Below, piece by piece: positions 1 through 21,234 of a stretch of DNA of 64,000 bases. The stretch covers positions 1,318,715-1,382,714 of the forward strand of contig JAINUG010000015.1 in NCBI GenBank assembly GCA_029706075.1. Reading direction: 5' to 3'. The notes under the pieces were generated by a model. It worked only from the letters and a program-made list of their open reading frames with translations. It did not search any database and was not told the origin of the DNA. Source of the DNA: Aldrovandia affinis. Taxonomy: Eukaryota; Chordata; Actinopteri; Notacanthiformes; Halosauridae. Within the stretch, counting starts at the first letter, position 1; each line of letters starts with the position of its first letter. The position numbers and the translations under genes were made by a program.

Positions 1-4590
<4,590 letters not shown>

Positions 4591-5181
4591 GGGCAGCGCG
4601 GAGCCCGTTAAACTAAGAGCGCCCCCGTCACACTCCACGCAGAGGGAACGGCGTCTCCTTTCCGCTCCAACGCGGCTCTCCCTCTGTGAAAACGGACACC
4701 TGTGGACGACACCAGCGGATGGACCGACTTGCACTGTGAACACGGTCACACACACTGGAGATTGTACCCCCCCCAGTCACAGGGGTGCAAGAGGAGCTGC
4801 TCTGAGCCATTACTGTCCTTTGAAGGCACCAGAGCCAAAAAGTGTCTCCTGGAGATTACATTCATTTTGTAAATTATTTTTTGAAAGGAAATGTTTTTTG
4901 TTTTTTTAGTATTTTTATCACAGGAACATGTTGATGGAACCTGTATTTCTCACTTTTATCAAGCAGTATATTTAAGCCGATGAAGATAGTAATGATGTTT
5001 ACACCGCATTGGGAAAATAAGTTCCTGATGGCACGCAATTATACGTTTCAGCCTGAGAATGTGGTAAGGTCAAGTGCTGGGCTAGTTTTATGGATGAATT
5101 TGTTTTAAATGAAACTAAAACACACTATAAACATTTTTTCCACTTTCCAAAACTCAATACTTTTTTTTACACATAGTAATC

Positions 5182-5398
5182 AAAAATGTTATATTTAGCA
5201 GGCACTCTTACCCAGAGCAACTTGCATAGTTTACATTTCGATACATACAATCAATTTATACAGCTGGATATTTACTGAAGCAATTCAGGTAAAGTACCTT
5301 GCTCAAGGGTATAGTGGCAGTGCCCCACATGGGAATTGAACATGCAACTTTTGCATTACAAGCCCAGTTTGCTAACAGTTACACTACACACATATTTG
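5182..5398 (-). repeat. tRNA-derived SINE (family D), reverse orientation, in ern2 3' region
   Basis: On the minus strand it has a tRNA-like head with a B-box near 5330, then the conserved block CCTTGAGCAAGGTACTTTAC, a CCAGCTGTATAAATTGA part and a core tail GGTAAGAGTGCCTGCTAAAT. The same family recurs at 41465-41622. It lies inside the probable ern2 3' UTR. Confidence 0.75.
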
Positions 5399-5764
5399 AA
5401 GTTCAGGGATTCCCATATTTATATGGTCCAAAACACCGCTATTGGCACTGGTCACCTTCATATTACCATGGCAGATCACTTAAGCAAAAAGTGATCTTTC
5501 AGTGCTACTGTAGCAGATGCAGTCATTGTAAAAAGATTTTTGGCAAGTGGAGAAAATGTTACTATATTGGAAATGAATATACACCATGTGTTGTCTTTCC
5601 TGTAAATTGGATCTTGCCATGGTTACACATTAGTTACAGGTATAGGACTGCAGAATGCTCATGTAAACAACCATTTTACTTACGGCCCTGCACATCTACA
5701 AGACGTATGCGCTGGAGGTTAAAAAAAACCTAGCCAAGTAAAACATACTTTTGATAAGACTTCT

Positions 5765-5770
5765 AATAAA
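5765..5770 (+). terminator. Candidate poly(A) signal AATAAA for ern2 (proximal)
   Basis: AATAAA about 1.18 kb after the ern2 stop, followed by GTGATTGAGG. A second AATAAA lies at 6037. Confidence 0.5.
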
Positions 5771-6036
5771 GTGATTGAGGCCATATGGCCATTCAATCCA
5801 AATGCAACTGCTATGCTTTCGAATTTCTAATTAGCAGCCCATTGTTGCAACTTTGGTGTCTGAGCAGTCAGTAAGAAAGGTGGAAAATAGTTACAAACGG
5901 CTGCTTGCATTTTAAGTTTTCGTATTTGGGCCAGGATGTAGAAGGGGCACATTTGCCACCCTGCTGAGCATAAAGGATTTCTTATTGTACAAAGAATATT
6001 GAATGGCACTGGGGACACTTTTATACTTGTTTTTTG

Positions 6037-6042
6037 AATAAA
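6037..6042 (+). terminator. Candidate poly(A) signal AATAAA for ern2 (distal)
   Basis: AATAAA followed by TATGTTGC in the gap just before the plk1 3' end. If used, ern2 would end about 100 bp short of the plk1 3' end. Confidence 0.5.
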
Positions 6043-6197
6043 TATGTTGCAAATCTTAAATGATCAATGATTATTAGCGTGACATTGTTGACAATGAGTA
6101 ATACCAATTCAGGAGCCGGTCTGAAACTTTCAAAAGGGTCTTTATTTACTTGGAATATATCAAACTTTTAAAAACGCATCTTGTAAACATACAATTC

Positions 6198-6203
6198 TTT
6201 ATT
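6198..6203 (-). terminator. Candidate poly(A) signal for plk1
   Basis: TTTATT on the plus strand reads AATAAA on the minus strand, about 400 bp after the plk1 stop codon. A second minus-strand AATAAA is at 6141-6146. Confidence 0.6.
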
Positions 6204-6603
6204 CAGGATTTTGTACAGTGGAGCTTTGTACAAAGACAAAACGAGACAAACATTTAAATTAAAAACATCCATAGAATGACTCCACGCAGACACAGAGCAT
6301 ACACATGATAAGACTCATCACTCTACTGTCTTGATTGGCACAGTAAATTAAGTCATTTGGACTGAGAACCAAGAAAATACAACCAGTGGCCTACTGAATA
6401 AACCAAAGTTCTGCCACGAAAAACTTGCTTCCTACATAGAACACTATTTTAAAGACAGGTGTGGGTGGGAGAGAATCAAGAACCCTTTGGCCAAGCAGTA
6501 GTTTTGTAGACACCTATAGAAGTTAAAAGTCTTGTATAAAACAAGTGGCACGTGGGAAGGGTGGTGTATATACAGGACACACGGAGCATGGGCATCAAGC
6601 ATG

Positions 6604-11890
<5,287 letters not shown>

Positions 11891-12263
11891 TTTAAAAAGA
11901 AGGAACTCCCTTCAGTTATCTCGCTAGTAAAAAAATACTAATCAAAAATAAAATCAAAAGCCTCAAACTTGTTTGCGAACTACAGGTGACAAACAGCAAA
12001 TACAAACGTACGTGCGAGCTAGCTTGTCGGATTAGCTGTTCACATCAGTTTAGAAATGCTCAGAATTTGAATCAAAACTCGAAATAACAGTAAAATTGAA
12101 ATCGTCTAAAACACAGTGCAAAATACGTTTCTGTAATTTCCCGCATATGTACCCACTTGCTTTGCTGAAAATGCAACAACAAAAATCGAATTAAACAACT
12201 TTTTTCCCACCGCAGCTCTTCCTGGCCCTTTCTTTCTCTCTGCCAACACGGACTACTCTAAAC

Positions 12264-12319
12264 TTTCAAATCCAGCTTTGTTCGTTAGACGCTCTTGTGA
12301 TTGGTCCAATCGATTTGAA
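12264..12319 (-). promoter_or_regulatory. CCAAT-CHR cell-cycle promoter arrangement upstream of plk1
   Basis: On the minus strand a CCAAT box (plus-strand ATTGG at 12300-12304) is followed 30 bp downstream by TTTGAA (plus-strand TTCAAA at 12265-12270), a CHR-type element. A second, opposed CCAAT (12306-12310) and a second TTTGAA (plus strand, 12314-12319) lie next to it. NF-Y sites about 30 bp upstream of a CHR are the known signature of G2/M genes repressed by DREAM. Position and orientation fit plk1; use is inferred. Confidence 0.5.
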
Positions 12320-13857
12320 TTCCAAGTTCCAACTGCAAAGCACTATGGGAGCTTAAAAGCAGAGATCATCAAGCACTTTAGGAATACGAAAGTACATAGC
12401 TTCCTTATTCTGCTAAATAGTTCCTGCTAAAATCATAATTAAGAAGTTCCGGTGAACGGAAATACAGTTGCAGATTTTCAATGGTTAACAAGGTATCTTA
12501 ATATCGTCAAGAATCTTTACAAGTTTAAATGCCTTCTTTTGAAATAACTTTATTGGTATTCGGTATTGCTTTAAAACAAAATCAAAAGATCACATCTGGC
12601 AAGCTAGCCAATAAACTTCGCGGTTCTCTGGTACAAAAAAACATGCTTAATCAGCGGGTAGAGCTCTAGGTTAACATATCAATTATGCTTTCTAAAACTA
12701 GTTAGACATGACACTATACTAGTAAGCAAGGTGACGTTGGTTTGCAGTTTGTCACTCGTTGCCGAACCGAAGCCGCTGTTGTAAAAGGAACCCACACACA
12801 ACAGAGAAAGATACATGCAGAACCTTGACGTGTACACAAATCCGTCACCCACTATATTCAATTATAACATTTTTTTAAAGTCAATAATAATAATAATAAT
12901 TTAATGGTGAGGCTAAGAAAAGAATGCACTACAATGACAACGGATGCCCTGCTACAAATTCTAGTTTCGGGCAGAGCGAAAATGTAGGCAAAACCTTGAA
13001 GCTTCATCGAACCAGTGAATCAATAACTAATTCGCTAACCGTTAAAGAGGGAGGGGACACTGGCCAAAACGTGTGTGTGTATGCTCGTTCGTGCTTGCGC
13101 TACCACCTGAGCAAAGAAAATATGTCTAGTCATATTTTTAAATTCCATCAGAAACATAATTATTTTCAATTAACGTGACATCATAGACATTGTAATGTAC
13201 CATCATTGGGAATTTAACAATAAGACCATTTACCTGTACACGTAGGCTAATAGAACAGTAAAATAAAGTCCATAACTTTTGGGGGCATTTGTGTGGTGAA
13301 ATACAAGTGTTTTTTGTGTGGTGAGGATGTAGCAGGTGAAGATCTGGGATATCATTTATATTATATGCATATAGCTACTATTAACTGCTTAATCTATCAC
13401 ACGCTTATTGAGAATTATACCATTACTCACATAGCTGTACTTTTGCACACCTTTTAAAACTGACCATTTTGGCTTAAGAGGGTCTCATATCACCAGCTGT
13501 CAGGAAAAACGGAATACATTTTTGTGGGTTTTTTACATTCGAATAGTGCACCCATACTAGGCCTATAGCGTGTCTATTTAGATCTACCACACACCTATTG
13601 AGAATTATTACATTACAAATATACCTGCAATATAACATGCCTATTTAGACTGAAAGGTTTGGTTTAACAGGGAGTCACCCTTTCAGGCCCCTGTTTCATA
13701 TCACCAGCTGTCAGGAAACCTAATAATAACCTAATAATACTAATTTTTAAAAAGTGAGTGAGTTACATTAGACGACAGTGGACATATACTATAGCACGTT
13801 TATTTATATCTATCACACACTTAATGGGAATTACTACATTACCAACTCCTTAAATAA
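12320..13857. other. Intergenic plk1-ccdc65, no gene seen
   Basis: AT-rich sequence with a short AAT repeat at 12884-12902. Two loose direct repeats of a block ending in CATATCACCAGCTGTCAGGA (about 13360-13510 and 13560-13715) suggest a small tandem duplication. No exon or ORF with recognisable protein similarity was found. Confidence 0.5.
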
Positions 13858-13859
13858 AA

Positions 13860-14390
13860 GGAGGTTATATTAATGTTATATAATGCCTTTGTCAGACCTC
13901 ACTTAGAGTACTGTGTGTAGTTCTGGGCACCACATTGCAAGAAAGATATAGAAGCTCTTGAAAAAGTTCAAAGTAGGGCAACTAAATTGGTACCTGGTAT
14001 GAAAGGTAAAAGTTATGAGGATAGACTTAAGGCATTTAATCTATTTAAGTTTAGCAAAGGGAGACTTAGGGGGGATTTGATTCACGTTTTTAAAATTTAA
14101 AGGGATTAACAAAGTGAACTTATCTTATTTTTTAAGATAAGTTCAGTTAGCAGAACAAGAGGCCACCGGTGGAAATGAGTTAAAGGCAAATTCTGCACGG
14201 ATATTAGGACGTTTTTATTTACACAGAGAGTTGTCAATGCCTGGAACAGCTTGACATGTCAGGTAGTAGAGGCAGAAAACTTGGGCTATTCAAGTCCAGG
14301 CTAGATGCAGTACTAGAGACTCTTTAGATACAAACCTAGATGGGCTGAACGGCCCGTTCTCGTAACGTATTCTTATGTTCCTGTACCTGT
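13860..14390 (+). mobile_element. CR1/L2-like LINE 3' end, truncated
   Basis: A broken reading frame contains RPHLEYCV, FWAPHCKKDIEALEKVQ, RATKLVPGM, SYEDRL and GRLRGDLI, the C-terminal reverse-transcriptase signature of CR1-type LINEs. It is followed by the 3' UTR ending GATGGGCTGAACGGCCCGTT and a CTTATGTTC tail. A stop replaces a codon after EYCV, so it is dead. It is 5'-truncated like most LINE copies. Confidence 0.85.
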
Positions 14391-15785
14391 ACTACTGAAG
14401 TTCTTATTGCCTCCCTGTTCCCTTAAGGTTGTTGATGTGGCATGACAGAGCAAAAGAAACAACGAAAGAGGCAGAAAGAGACCACTAATCAAGAAAACCC
14501 AATAATCAATCAAGATGAACCACAAGAGAAGAAAACAATGCAAGGAAGAGTCCAAACACATGACTGATGGTAAACACATTTTCACTCATACACAGAACTG
14601 ATGATTGGTACATTTTTACCCAGACTTTGTCCTAACCATTGTTCGTTCAAGTAACCAGAACAGTGGGAACACAAAGATGGTGGCACTGTGGCTTCAGTGA
14701 TTATTGCCTCATGATCATCAACTATCCAGTTCACACTTGCCTTAGGCTGGGGCTAAGAGAGAGTACAGTGTGAAAGGGCCTCAGTTATTCTAGATCATCC
14801 TGATACGTAGCTATCATCGGTTTTATGAATGTAAGAGTGAACTGATTGGCTCTACAGGTATATGGGAATTGGCAAATAACCGATGACAGACTGAACAAAC
14901 CAACAACACCAGCAGTTGGCTAATGGAAACATCCCTTTCACTATAAAATTAGACTCATGGCCATTGAATCAGCCTTGGAATAGCATGACATTTCAGCACA
15001 TCTCGTAGCAGGGCAGTGAAGCCAATCAGTTTGCTCTTACATGCATAAAACCAAGGTTACCTATATAACCTGATGTTTTATTTCGTGTAGAGCTTCACTG
15101 ATTGGCTCTATATGGGAATAATGTAGAACAACGTCCTGGTGCAAGGCTACTATCGCCAACACATAAAGCCGGGAACAGTGTGTGGCTCAGTTCTGGGCTA
15201 GCAGTAAAACAGACCAACATGCAAGGGAGTCTATCGCGGCTGTGTAGGGTGCCCGGACAAAGCAGGCCATAGCCAACAGGAATGTGATAGCAATCAAGGG
15301 TCTAGTTTGCCCAAGCTATCCACAGGACGATGGGGAAACAGAGGTCTGCAAAATGAATGCACACAGCGCAACATCAAGCAGCCTTGGTAAACCACGCCCA
15401 GTAGCAAAAGAGGCCCAACTCATTACATTAGTTTAAAACGTTCCAGCGATTACATAATTTCAGGCTGTTAGCTACATAGAGGTATATATTTAATCTAATT
15501 CTATGGTTAGGTAACGTACGCGAACGTTCGTCGCAAACCTAAGCTAACGAGAAAAGTTTGAATATGTTATTTAATATCGCCTTGTTGAAGGCACGTCTGG
15601 TTGACTATGTTCAATATATCTAAAACATTTTTTTTTAAGTCTTAAGAAATGATCATTAGTTATCGTCATGATTGCTTTCATGTAAGTACCAGACATTTGC
15701 CATGGCTTCCTCTGTATTTGGTCTATGTTTAGACCCACAATAGCTTAAATGATTATATGAATGTGGTTAACATTAGGCCTACACA
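14391..15785. other. Intergenic, no gene; short repeated motifs
   Basis: ACTGATTGGCTCTA occurs near 14838 and again near 15099, with an inverted partner (GCCAATCAGT) near 15020. This suggests a decayed palindromic element. Otherwise nothing recognised. Confidence 0.4.
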
Positions 15786-16044
15786 GTAGGAATTAGGGCT
15801 GATCCCATTTAGTCGACTGGTCGATTGTTTGGTCGATTGTTTGGTCGATGGGCTGTTGGTCGACCAAGATTTGTTTTGGTCGAGCAGTCCCGCGAAAAAA
15901 GAAAATAATTTAAAGAACTATCTACGCAGCATGAGACACCTAGATTCGCGCCACAGTTCGGCACGCTTGTCAGTAGAATAATACATTCTGGATGCTGAGG
16001 GTATGGCAGTGACAGTCACTTCACTCTTAACATAGCTAGGCCTA

Positions 16045-17464
16045 CAGTGGGGAAAATAAGTATTTCACCCCCTGCTGATTTTGTGAGTTTGCCCCCTTAC
16101 AAAGAAAGGAACGGAACGGTCGGTCTATACATTTCATGGTAGGTTCATCTTAACAATGAGAGACAGAATATTTGTTTAAAATCCCAGAAAATCACATTAT
16201 ATGAATTTTACACATTTATTTGTGTTTTATTGAGGAAAATAAGTATTTCACCCCCTAGCAAAACAGCAAGAATTCTGGCTCCCACAGACCGGTTATGTGA
16301 CCAGGAGGCACACAGATTAGTCCTCTTACTTAATTAGTACTCCTAATTAAGTACTCGTTACCTGTATAAAAGACAACTGTCCACAGAATCAATCAATGAA
16401 TCAGATTCCAACCTCTCCACAATGGGCAAGACCAAAGAATTGTCTAAGGACATCAGGGACAAAATTGTAGACCTGCACAAGACTGGAATGGGCTACAAGA
16501 CCATTGGCAAGCAGCTTGGTGAGAAGGAGTCAACTGTTGGTGCGATAATTAGAAAATGGAAGAAACACCAATTGACCATCAATCTCCCTCGGTCTGGGGC
16601 TCCACGCAAGATCTCACCTCGTGGAGTGAACCTGATCATGAGAAAGGTGAGGGAACAACCCAGAACTACACGGCTGGAGCTTGTTGATGATCTCAAGGCA
16701 GCTGGGACCACAGTCACCAAGATGACCATTGGTAACACACTACGCCGTAATGGATTGAAATCCTGTAGTGCCCGCAAGGTCCCCCTGCTCAAGAAGGCAC
16801 ATGTACAGGCCCGTCTGAAGTTTGTCAATGAGCACCTGGATGATTCAGAGGAGGCTTGGGAGAAAGTGCTGTGGTCAGATGAGACTAAAATCAAGCTCTT
16901 TGGCATCAACTCGACTCGCCGTGTTTGGAGGAAGAAAAAAGCTGCCTTGGACCCCAAGAACACCATCCCCACCGTCAAGCATGGCGGTGGAAACATTATG
17001 CTTTGGGGCTGTTTCTCTGCTAAGGGCACAGGACGACTTCACCGGATCGAGGGGAGGATGAATGGGGCCGGGAAATCTTGGGTGAGAACCCCCTTCCCTC
17101 AGCCAGGACACTGAAAATGGATTTCTAAGGATTTGGAGAGGATCTGCAAAGAGGAGTGGGCCAAAATCCCTCCTGGGATCTGCGCAAACTTGGTGACCAA
17201 CTACAAGAAACGTCTGACCGCTGTGCTTGCCAACAAGGCAAAGTACTGAGTCATGTTTTGCTCGGGGGTGAAATACTTATTTTCCTCAATAAAACACAAA
17301 TAAATGTTTAAAATTCATATAATGTAATTTTCTGGGATTTTTTTAAATATTCTGTCTCTCACTGTTAAGATGAACCTACCATGAAAATTATAGACCGTTC
17401 CTTTCTTTGTAAGGGGGCAAACTCACAAAATCAGCAGGGGGTGAAATACTTATTTTCCCCACTG
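16045..17464 (+). mobile_element. Tc1/mariner transposon, IR/DR type, internally deleted
   Basis: It is bounded by CAGTGGGGAAAATAAG and CTTATTTTCCCCACTG with TA target duplications at 16043-16044 and 17465-17466. Each inverted repeat is about 200 bp and carries two copies of GGAAAATAAGTATTTCACCC (left near 16050 and 16233; right near 17265 and 17440), the IR/DR layout seen in Sleeping Beauty-type elements. It sits inside the hAT relic, so it is younger than that insertion. Confidence 0.93.
16422..17114 (+). pseudogene. Tc1 transposase, defective by internal deletion
   Basis: The 230-aa frame starts [20 protein letters not shown]. It has the paired-type helix-turn-helix region, a GRPR-like hook degraded to RSGAPRK, and the first catalytic Asp in [12 protein letters not shown]. 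After [12 protein letters not shown] the frame runs into unrelated residues and stops at 17112-17114. The C-terminal segment ([15 protein letters not shown]-like, [17 protein letters not shown]) follows in broken frame to about 17250. The part carrying the second and third acidic residues of the DDE site is missing, so it cannot be active. Intact relatives are about 340 aa. Confidence 0.9.
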
Positions 17465-18002
17465 TATATATGTTCTCTTTAAATTATATTAGGCAATTAA
17501 GGTAATAGTAATGTTGTGAATAATTCTGCCAAACGAATAAAAGCAACATTTTATAATAAATGTGTTTTTTTGTATGGTTTACATATTTATAACTAACATG
17601 CGTTACACCCCCTTTCATGTAGCCTATATTGTATCCTTGTTTTAGGCACGCGAATGTGCATTTTAATTGTAGCCTAAGATTTGCCTACAGTTAAGATTGG
17701 TGATATAAGCATACTTTAATTACTCATTTCGATATAACCTAAGAACATAATGTCAAAGAAAAAATCTGGAATATGGCAGCATTCAGTTTTAGTCGCGGAC
17801 GATCCAAAAAAAGTGGAATAGCCTATAAACTTTGCAAGCGCGATTTCCAAGGCAGGGTGTATCGATAATAAACGAGGACCAGCCTTTTGCCAAAAAATGT
17901 GGACAAGCTAGTGTTCCTGTGCCATAACATGAAACGACTGGGGAAGTAGGCCATCGGATGGTCTCCAACTCGAGTAAGTTATTTTCGATAGGCTATAGTT
18001 TT

Positions 18003-18345
18003 ACATTTACATTTTAAGCATTTAGCAGACGCTCTTATCCAGAGCGACTTACAAGATGTGCATTAATACAAGGTAAGAACAATCATAGCGCACAAGATCA
18101 GTGCAGTAAAACGGCAATAGACATCATTGCAGGCGTCTGCATATCATACCTGTAACATTGGGAAAGAAAAGGTTAGTGGGTGTTTTTTGTTGTTGTTTTT
18201 TTTCCCTCCATGTAGAACAAGTAAACAGTGGTGACGACAGATTGACTAGATGGACAGTGTTCAGTGGTAGTGGAGTCTGAAGAGGTGGGTTTTGAGTCTC
18301 TTGCGGAAGATTGGAAGCCACTTTATGTTCAGCTTTAGGATACAA
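18003..18345 (+). repeat. Dispersed repeat family A, longest copy, inside hAT relic
   Basis: Begins TTTACATTTACATTTTAAGC, then the core ATCCAGAGCGACTTACAAGA and the GATCAGTGCAGTAAAACGG part, ending near GTGGGTTTTGAGTCTCTTGC. It matches 287-480 and 1268-1600. Confidence 0.75.
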
Positions 18346-19116
18346 TTTAATAAGACATTAGGCTATGTGTGATCATTCGTTTGTTAGCCTATTTTTTTCA
18401 AAAGAGATTTTTTTGAGACCAACCTGGTTAATTAAATAAAACATAGCCTACGTATTAGAATGTGTTAGGGTTGTGGTCAAATAAAAGCGTTAGCCTATTA
18501 TGTGGCCATACCGCAACTTCACAAGTGCAACGACAGAATCTGCACGGGCAGCATGAAGAGGCTCGGAACGGAGTTTTTTCTTTTCTTTCAGGTAATCTTG
18601 AACTCCGGCTCCATAAAGTCATTAGCCTATTGTTACTCATTTGTGTCATTCACTTAAGAAAGTTATAAAACATGAGACAAGCGCAGCGTGCATATAGTTG
18701 TATTTATTAAAACAAATAGGGTGTGTCATATATTTTCGACCAACGGACGACTGTTGGTCGACCAAGATTTGTTTTAGTCGGGGACACAGCCCTAATAGGA
18801 ATATAAGCATTATATATTTTTCCCATTATCTTAGAAGCAAAACAACAGCTAAAACTAGTAAGATGTGGGTGGGAAATGCAAGTAAAGGCCACTAAAGGAC
18901 CACAGACGAATAATCTAAATATCTGAGTTATATATCAGTGAACTCCAGAGAACACAGTATATTTTAACCACCTTTTTAGGATCTCATATTGTCAGCTGGA
19001 AAATTAGAAACAGTTTTTAAATAGAGAAATCATGCAGCGATGACACTAAAGGTGTCTATATGACAAACCTCTGTGATGAGAATTTTGTATTGTCTATGGA
19101 TAAGTGACGGCTTCAG

Positions 19117-19226
19117 TGACGTCAGAAGGAACGCTAAATGAATGTGCGCTATAAAGGTGTCTCCGTAACACAAGAAACGCAAACTACACTACGGGAGTTT
19201 TAGTACCTCTGTTAAGTGGGTATCAG
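19117..19226 (+). promoter_or_regulatory. Candidate promoter and non-coding first exon of ccdc65
   Basis: A full CRE (TGACGTCA, 19117-19124) lies 26 bp before a TATA box (TATAAAG, 19150-19156). After about 70 bp a good splice donor follows (TATCAG|GTAAGA, exon end 19226). A matching acceptor (TACCATCCAG, ending 19713) precedes the ccdc65 start codon by about 115 bp. GTCTCCGTAAC at 19159-19169 resembles half of an RFX X-box, expected for a ciliary gene. All of this is inferred from motifs. Confidence 0.45.
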
Positions 19227-19830
19227 GTAAGATAAATAAAATATACGAGCAATAGGAAATGTACAAGCGAAGCTAGCAATTGCTATATTTAAACGTGTTA
19301 ATTCGATTTTGTAGGATTTTCACTAGCAATATAATTTCAGTGTATCTCAGCATATTCTTGCGGTACCTTGTTAGCTGTAACTGGAAGCTATGCCAGCCAG
19401 CTTTATGCCTAGCCATATAGCCAAAGCCATGTGTCATGGTTTTACATTCTTACTGTAGAGGATGCATTTTTTTAAAATAATTTACTTTTTAAAACAAAAT
19501 AAAATTATAAATCTGTCAAATAATATGGCATTAAATCATGAAATCTTTCATTTTATTATTGGTAATTACATTTAAAAAATAACACTCAATCTTCAACAAA
19601 TAAAGTTATCAATCTATAGATTTATCAGATCTATCAGGAAACATGAAATACCAGCACACCATTACATCGCTTCCTAAATAAAATGTCATGAAACAGTATT
19701 TCTACCATCCAGGATTTATTCAGGTCTTAAGTGTCTAGCGTCGAGAAGGAGAAAAGTCGAAGAGCGAGAGGAACCTCTGTACGCCCGATACCCAAGTGCG
19801 TCCCCGTGTGGGGAGAAAGGCGAGGCGGCC

Positions 19831-21164
19831 ATGCCGAAGAAAGGAGGGAAGAAAGGTGTTCAGGGGAAGCGAACGGCCATGGCGGAGGAGGAGATGGCCA
19901 AACAAAAAAAGGACATTGCCACCAAGTTAATCAATGTGAGTCCACTGGGTTTCTGGGACCGTCTACGACGTGATCGTCGAACTTGCTCTATAGACCCAGC
20001 CGCACTCAAGCCCTGCGTCCCTCATGAAACAAATTAATTTCACCTAACTTATACAATTTTTAACAATTTACAAATAGATGTAAACATCTAGGCACAACTC
20101 CATTCCAGGACCCGTTGTGTATTGTTGGTCCAATTATAATTAGTCTTGCTTAAGGGTGCACGGCAAGTTGGAATATTCTAAACAGTATTCAACAATGCTG
20201 GTTCACTCTCATATAAATAAATAAATGCACATCACAAGAGTAACAAGTAACATCAAATACAGATACAAATTAAATGTTGTAATAGGCATAATAAATATTG
20301 TAAGCATGGGCTGCGGAACACATTTCGAATGGGTAGGGCCAAGAATGACGTGACTTTGCGCCCTCCCTCCCAAGTATCAAACGCCAAACAGCTCATCATC
20401 TATACACGTGTTCTTATTATGATACACGTATTGTTTTATGATACGTGCAGTTTTTTAAATGTCGTCACACATCCGTATTATCCAATCAGATAGCAGATTT
20501 GGATACGCGTATGCTTGGTAATTTCTGTGTAGGGTGATATCAGCTAAATTGGGCCACTTTTTGGTTAATCGCTTAGGAAACTAAGAAAAAAGCAATGTAT
20601 GACATTGAATTGTGTTTTTATGGTTAATAAGGACTGTTTTTAATATTTTTGTGTTGAATTGATGTAATAAAATATAATTGTTCAGGTCCTACAGCTTTTG
20701 AAAACATCAGCTGTCACATTTTTTTAGATGAGCAGTGTTCAGGTAAAATGGGCCGGCTGATCAGCTAAAATGAGCCACTCAAACTGTAAAGCGAAACAGA
20801 GTTATTTCTCATAAAATAATCGAATCATCTTTAATCTCAACACACTAAAACATTGCATTTAAATAACATTAAATTAACTCATGAAGAATAACATTAAAGC
20901 ATTAAGAATTCATAAAGAATAACATTGAAATTAATTCATGAAGTACCAATTACTTTAGGAACTCATTTTGGAACATGAATGTGTCTGTGCATGTGTGTGT
21001 GTGTGCGTGTGTGTGTGTGGTGTGTGTGTGCCTAACTATGCAGGCTTACACATGCATATCTGGACTTAAAAATACTCTTGGAACAACTGTAAAGAAAGTC
21101 ATATTAAAACGGGAGACAAGGCTACTCTTTTAGATTGATGCTTCAGTAAATCACTCATTCATCA

Positions 21165-21234
<70 letters not shown>

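Larger units (their letters stand above)
15794..18794. mobile_element. hAT-type DNA transposon relic, internally deleted, with nested insertions
   Basis: The terminal repeats TAGGGCTG (15794) and CAGCCCTA (ends 18794) are flanked by 8-bp duplications GTAGGAAT (15786-15793) and ATAGGAAT (18795-18802), which differ at one base. An 8-bp duplication is the hAT hallmark. Both ends also carry GTTGGTCGACCAAGATTTG. Around 17770-17850 broken frames read IWQHSVLVADDPKKVE and KLCKRDF, like the BED zinc finger of ZBED/hAT transposases. By 17882-17950 the frame LLPKNVDKLVFLCHN, a hAT C-terminal tail, already follows, so the catalytic middle is missing. A Tc1 copy (16045-17464) and a family A repeat (18003-18345) are inserted inside. 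Confidence 0.8.

Noticed and set aside
5299-5733. 144-codon plus-strand open frame after ern2
   Set aside because: Its first third is the antisense of a tRNA-derived SINE, with no protein family and no splice context.
16493-17029. 178-codon minus-strand frame
   Set aside because: Antisense of the Tc1 transposase; composition follows the sense frame.
21167-21233. GT tract as a Z-DNA or recombination signal
   Set aside because: An ordinary microsatellite; nothing in the sequence supports a special role.
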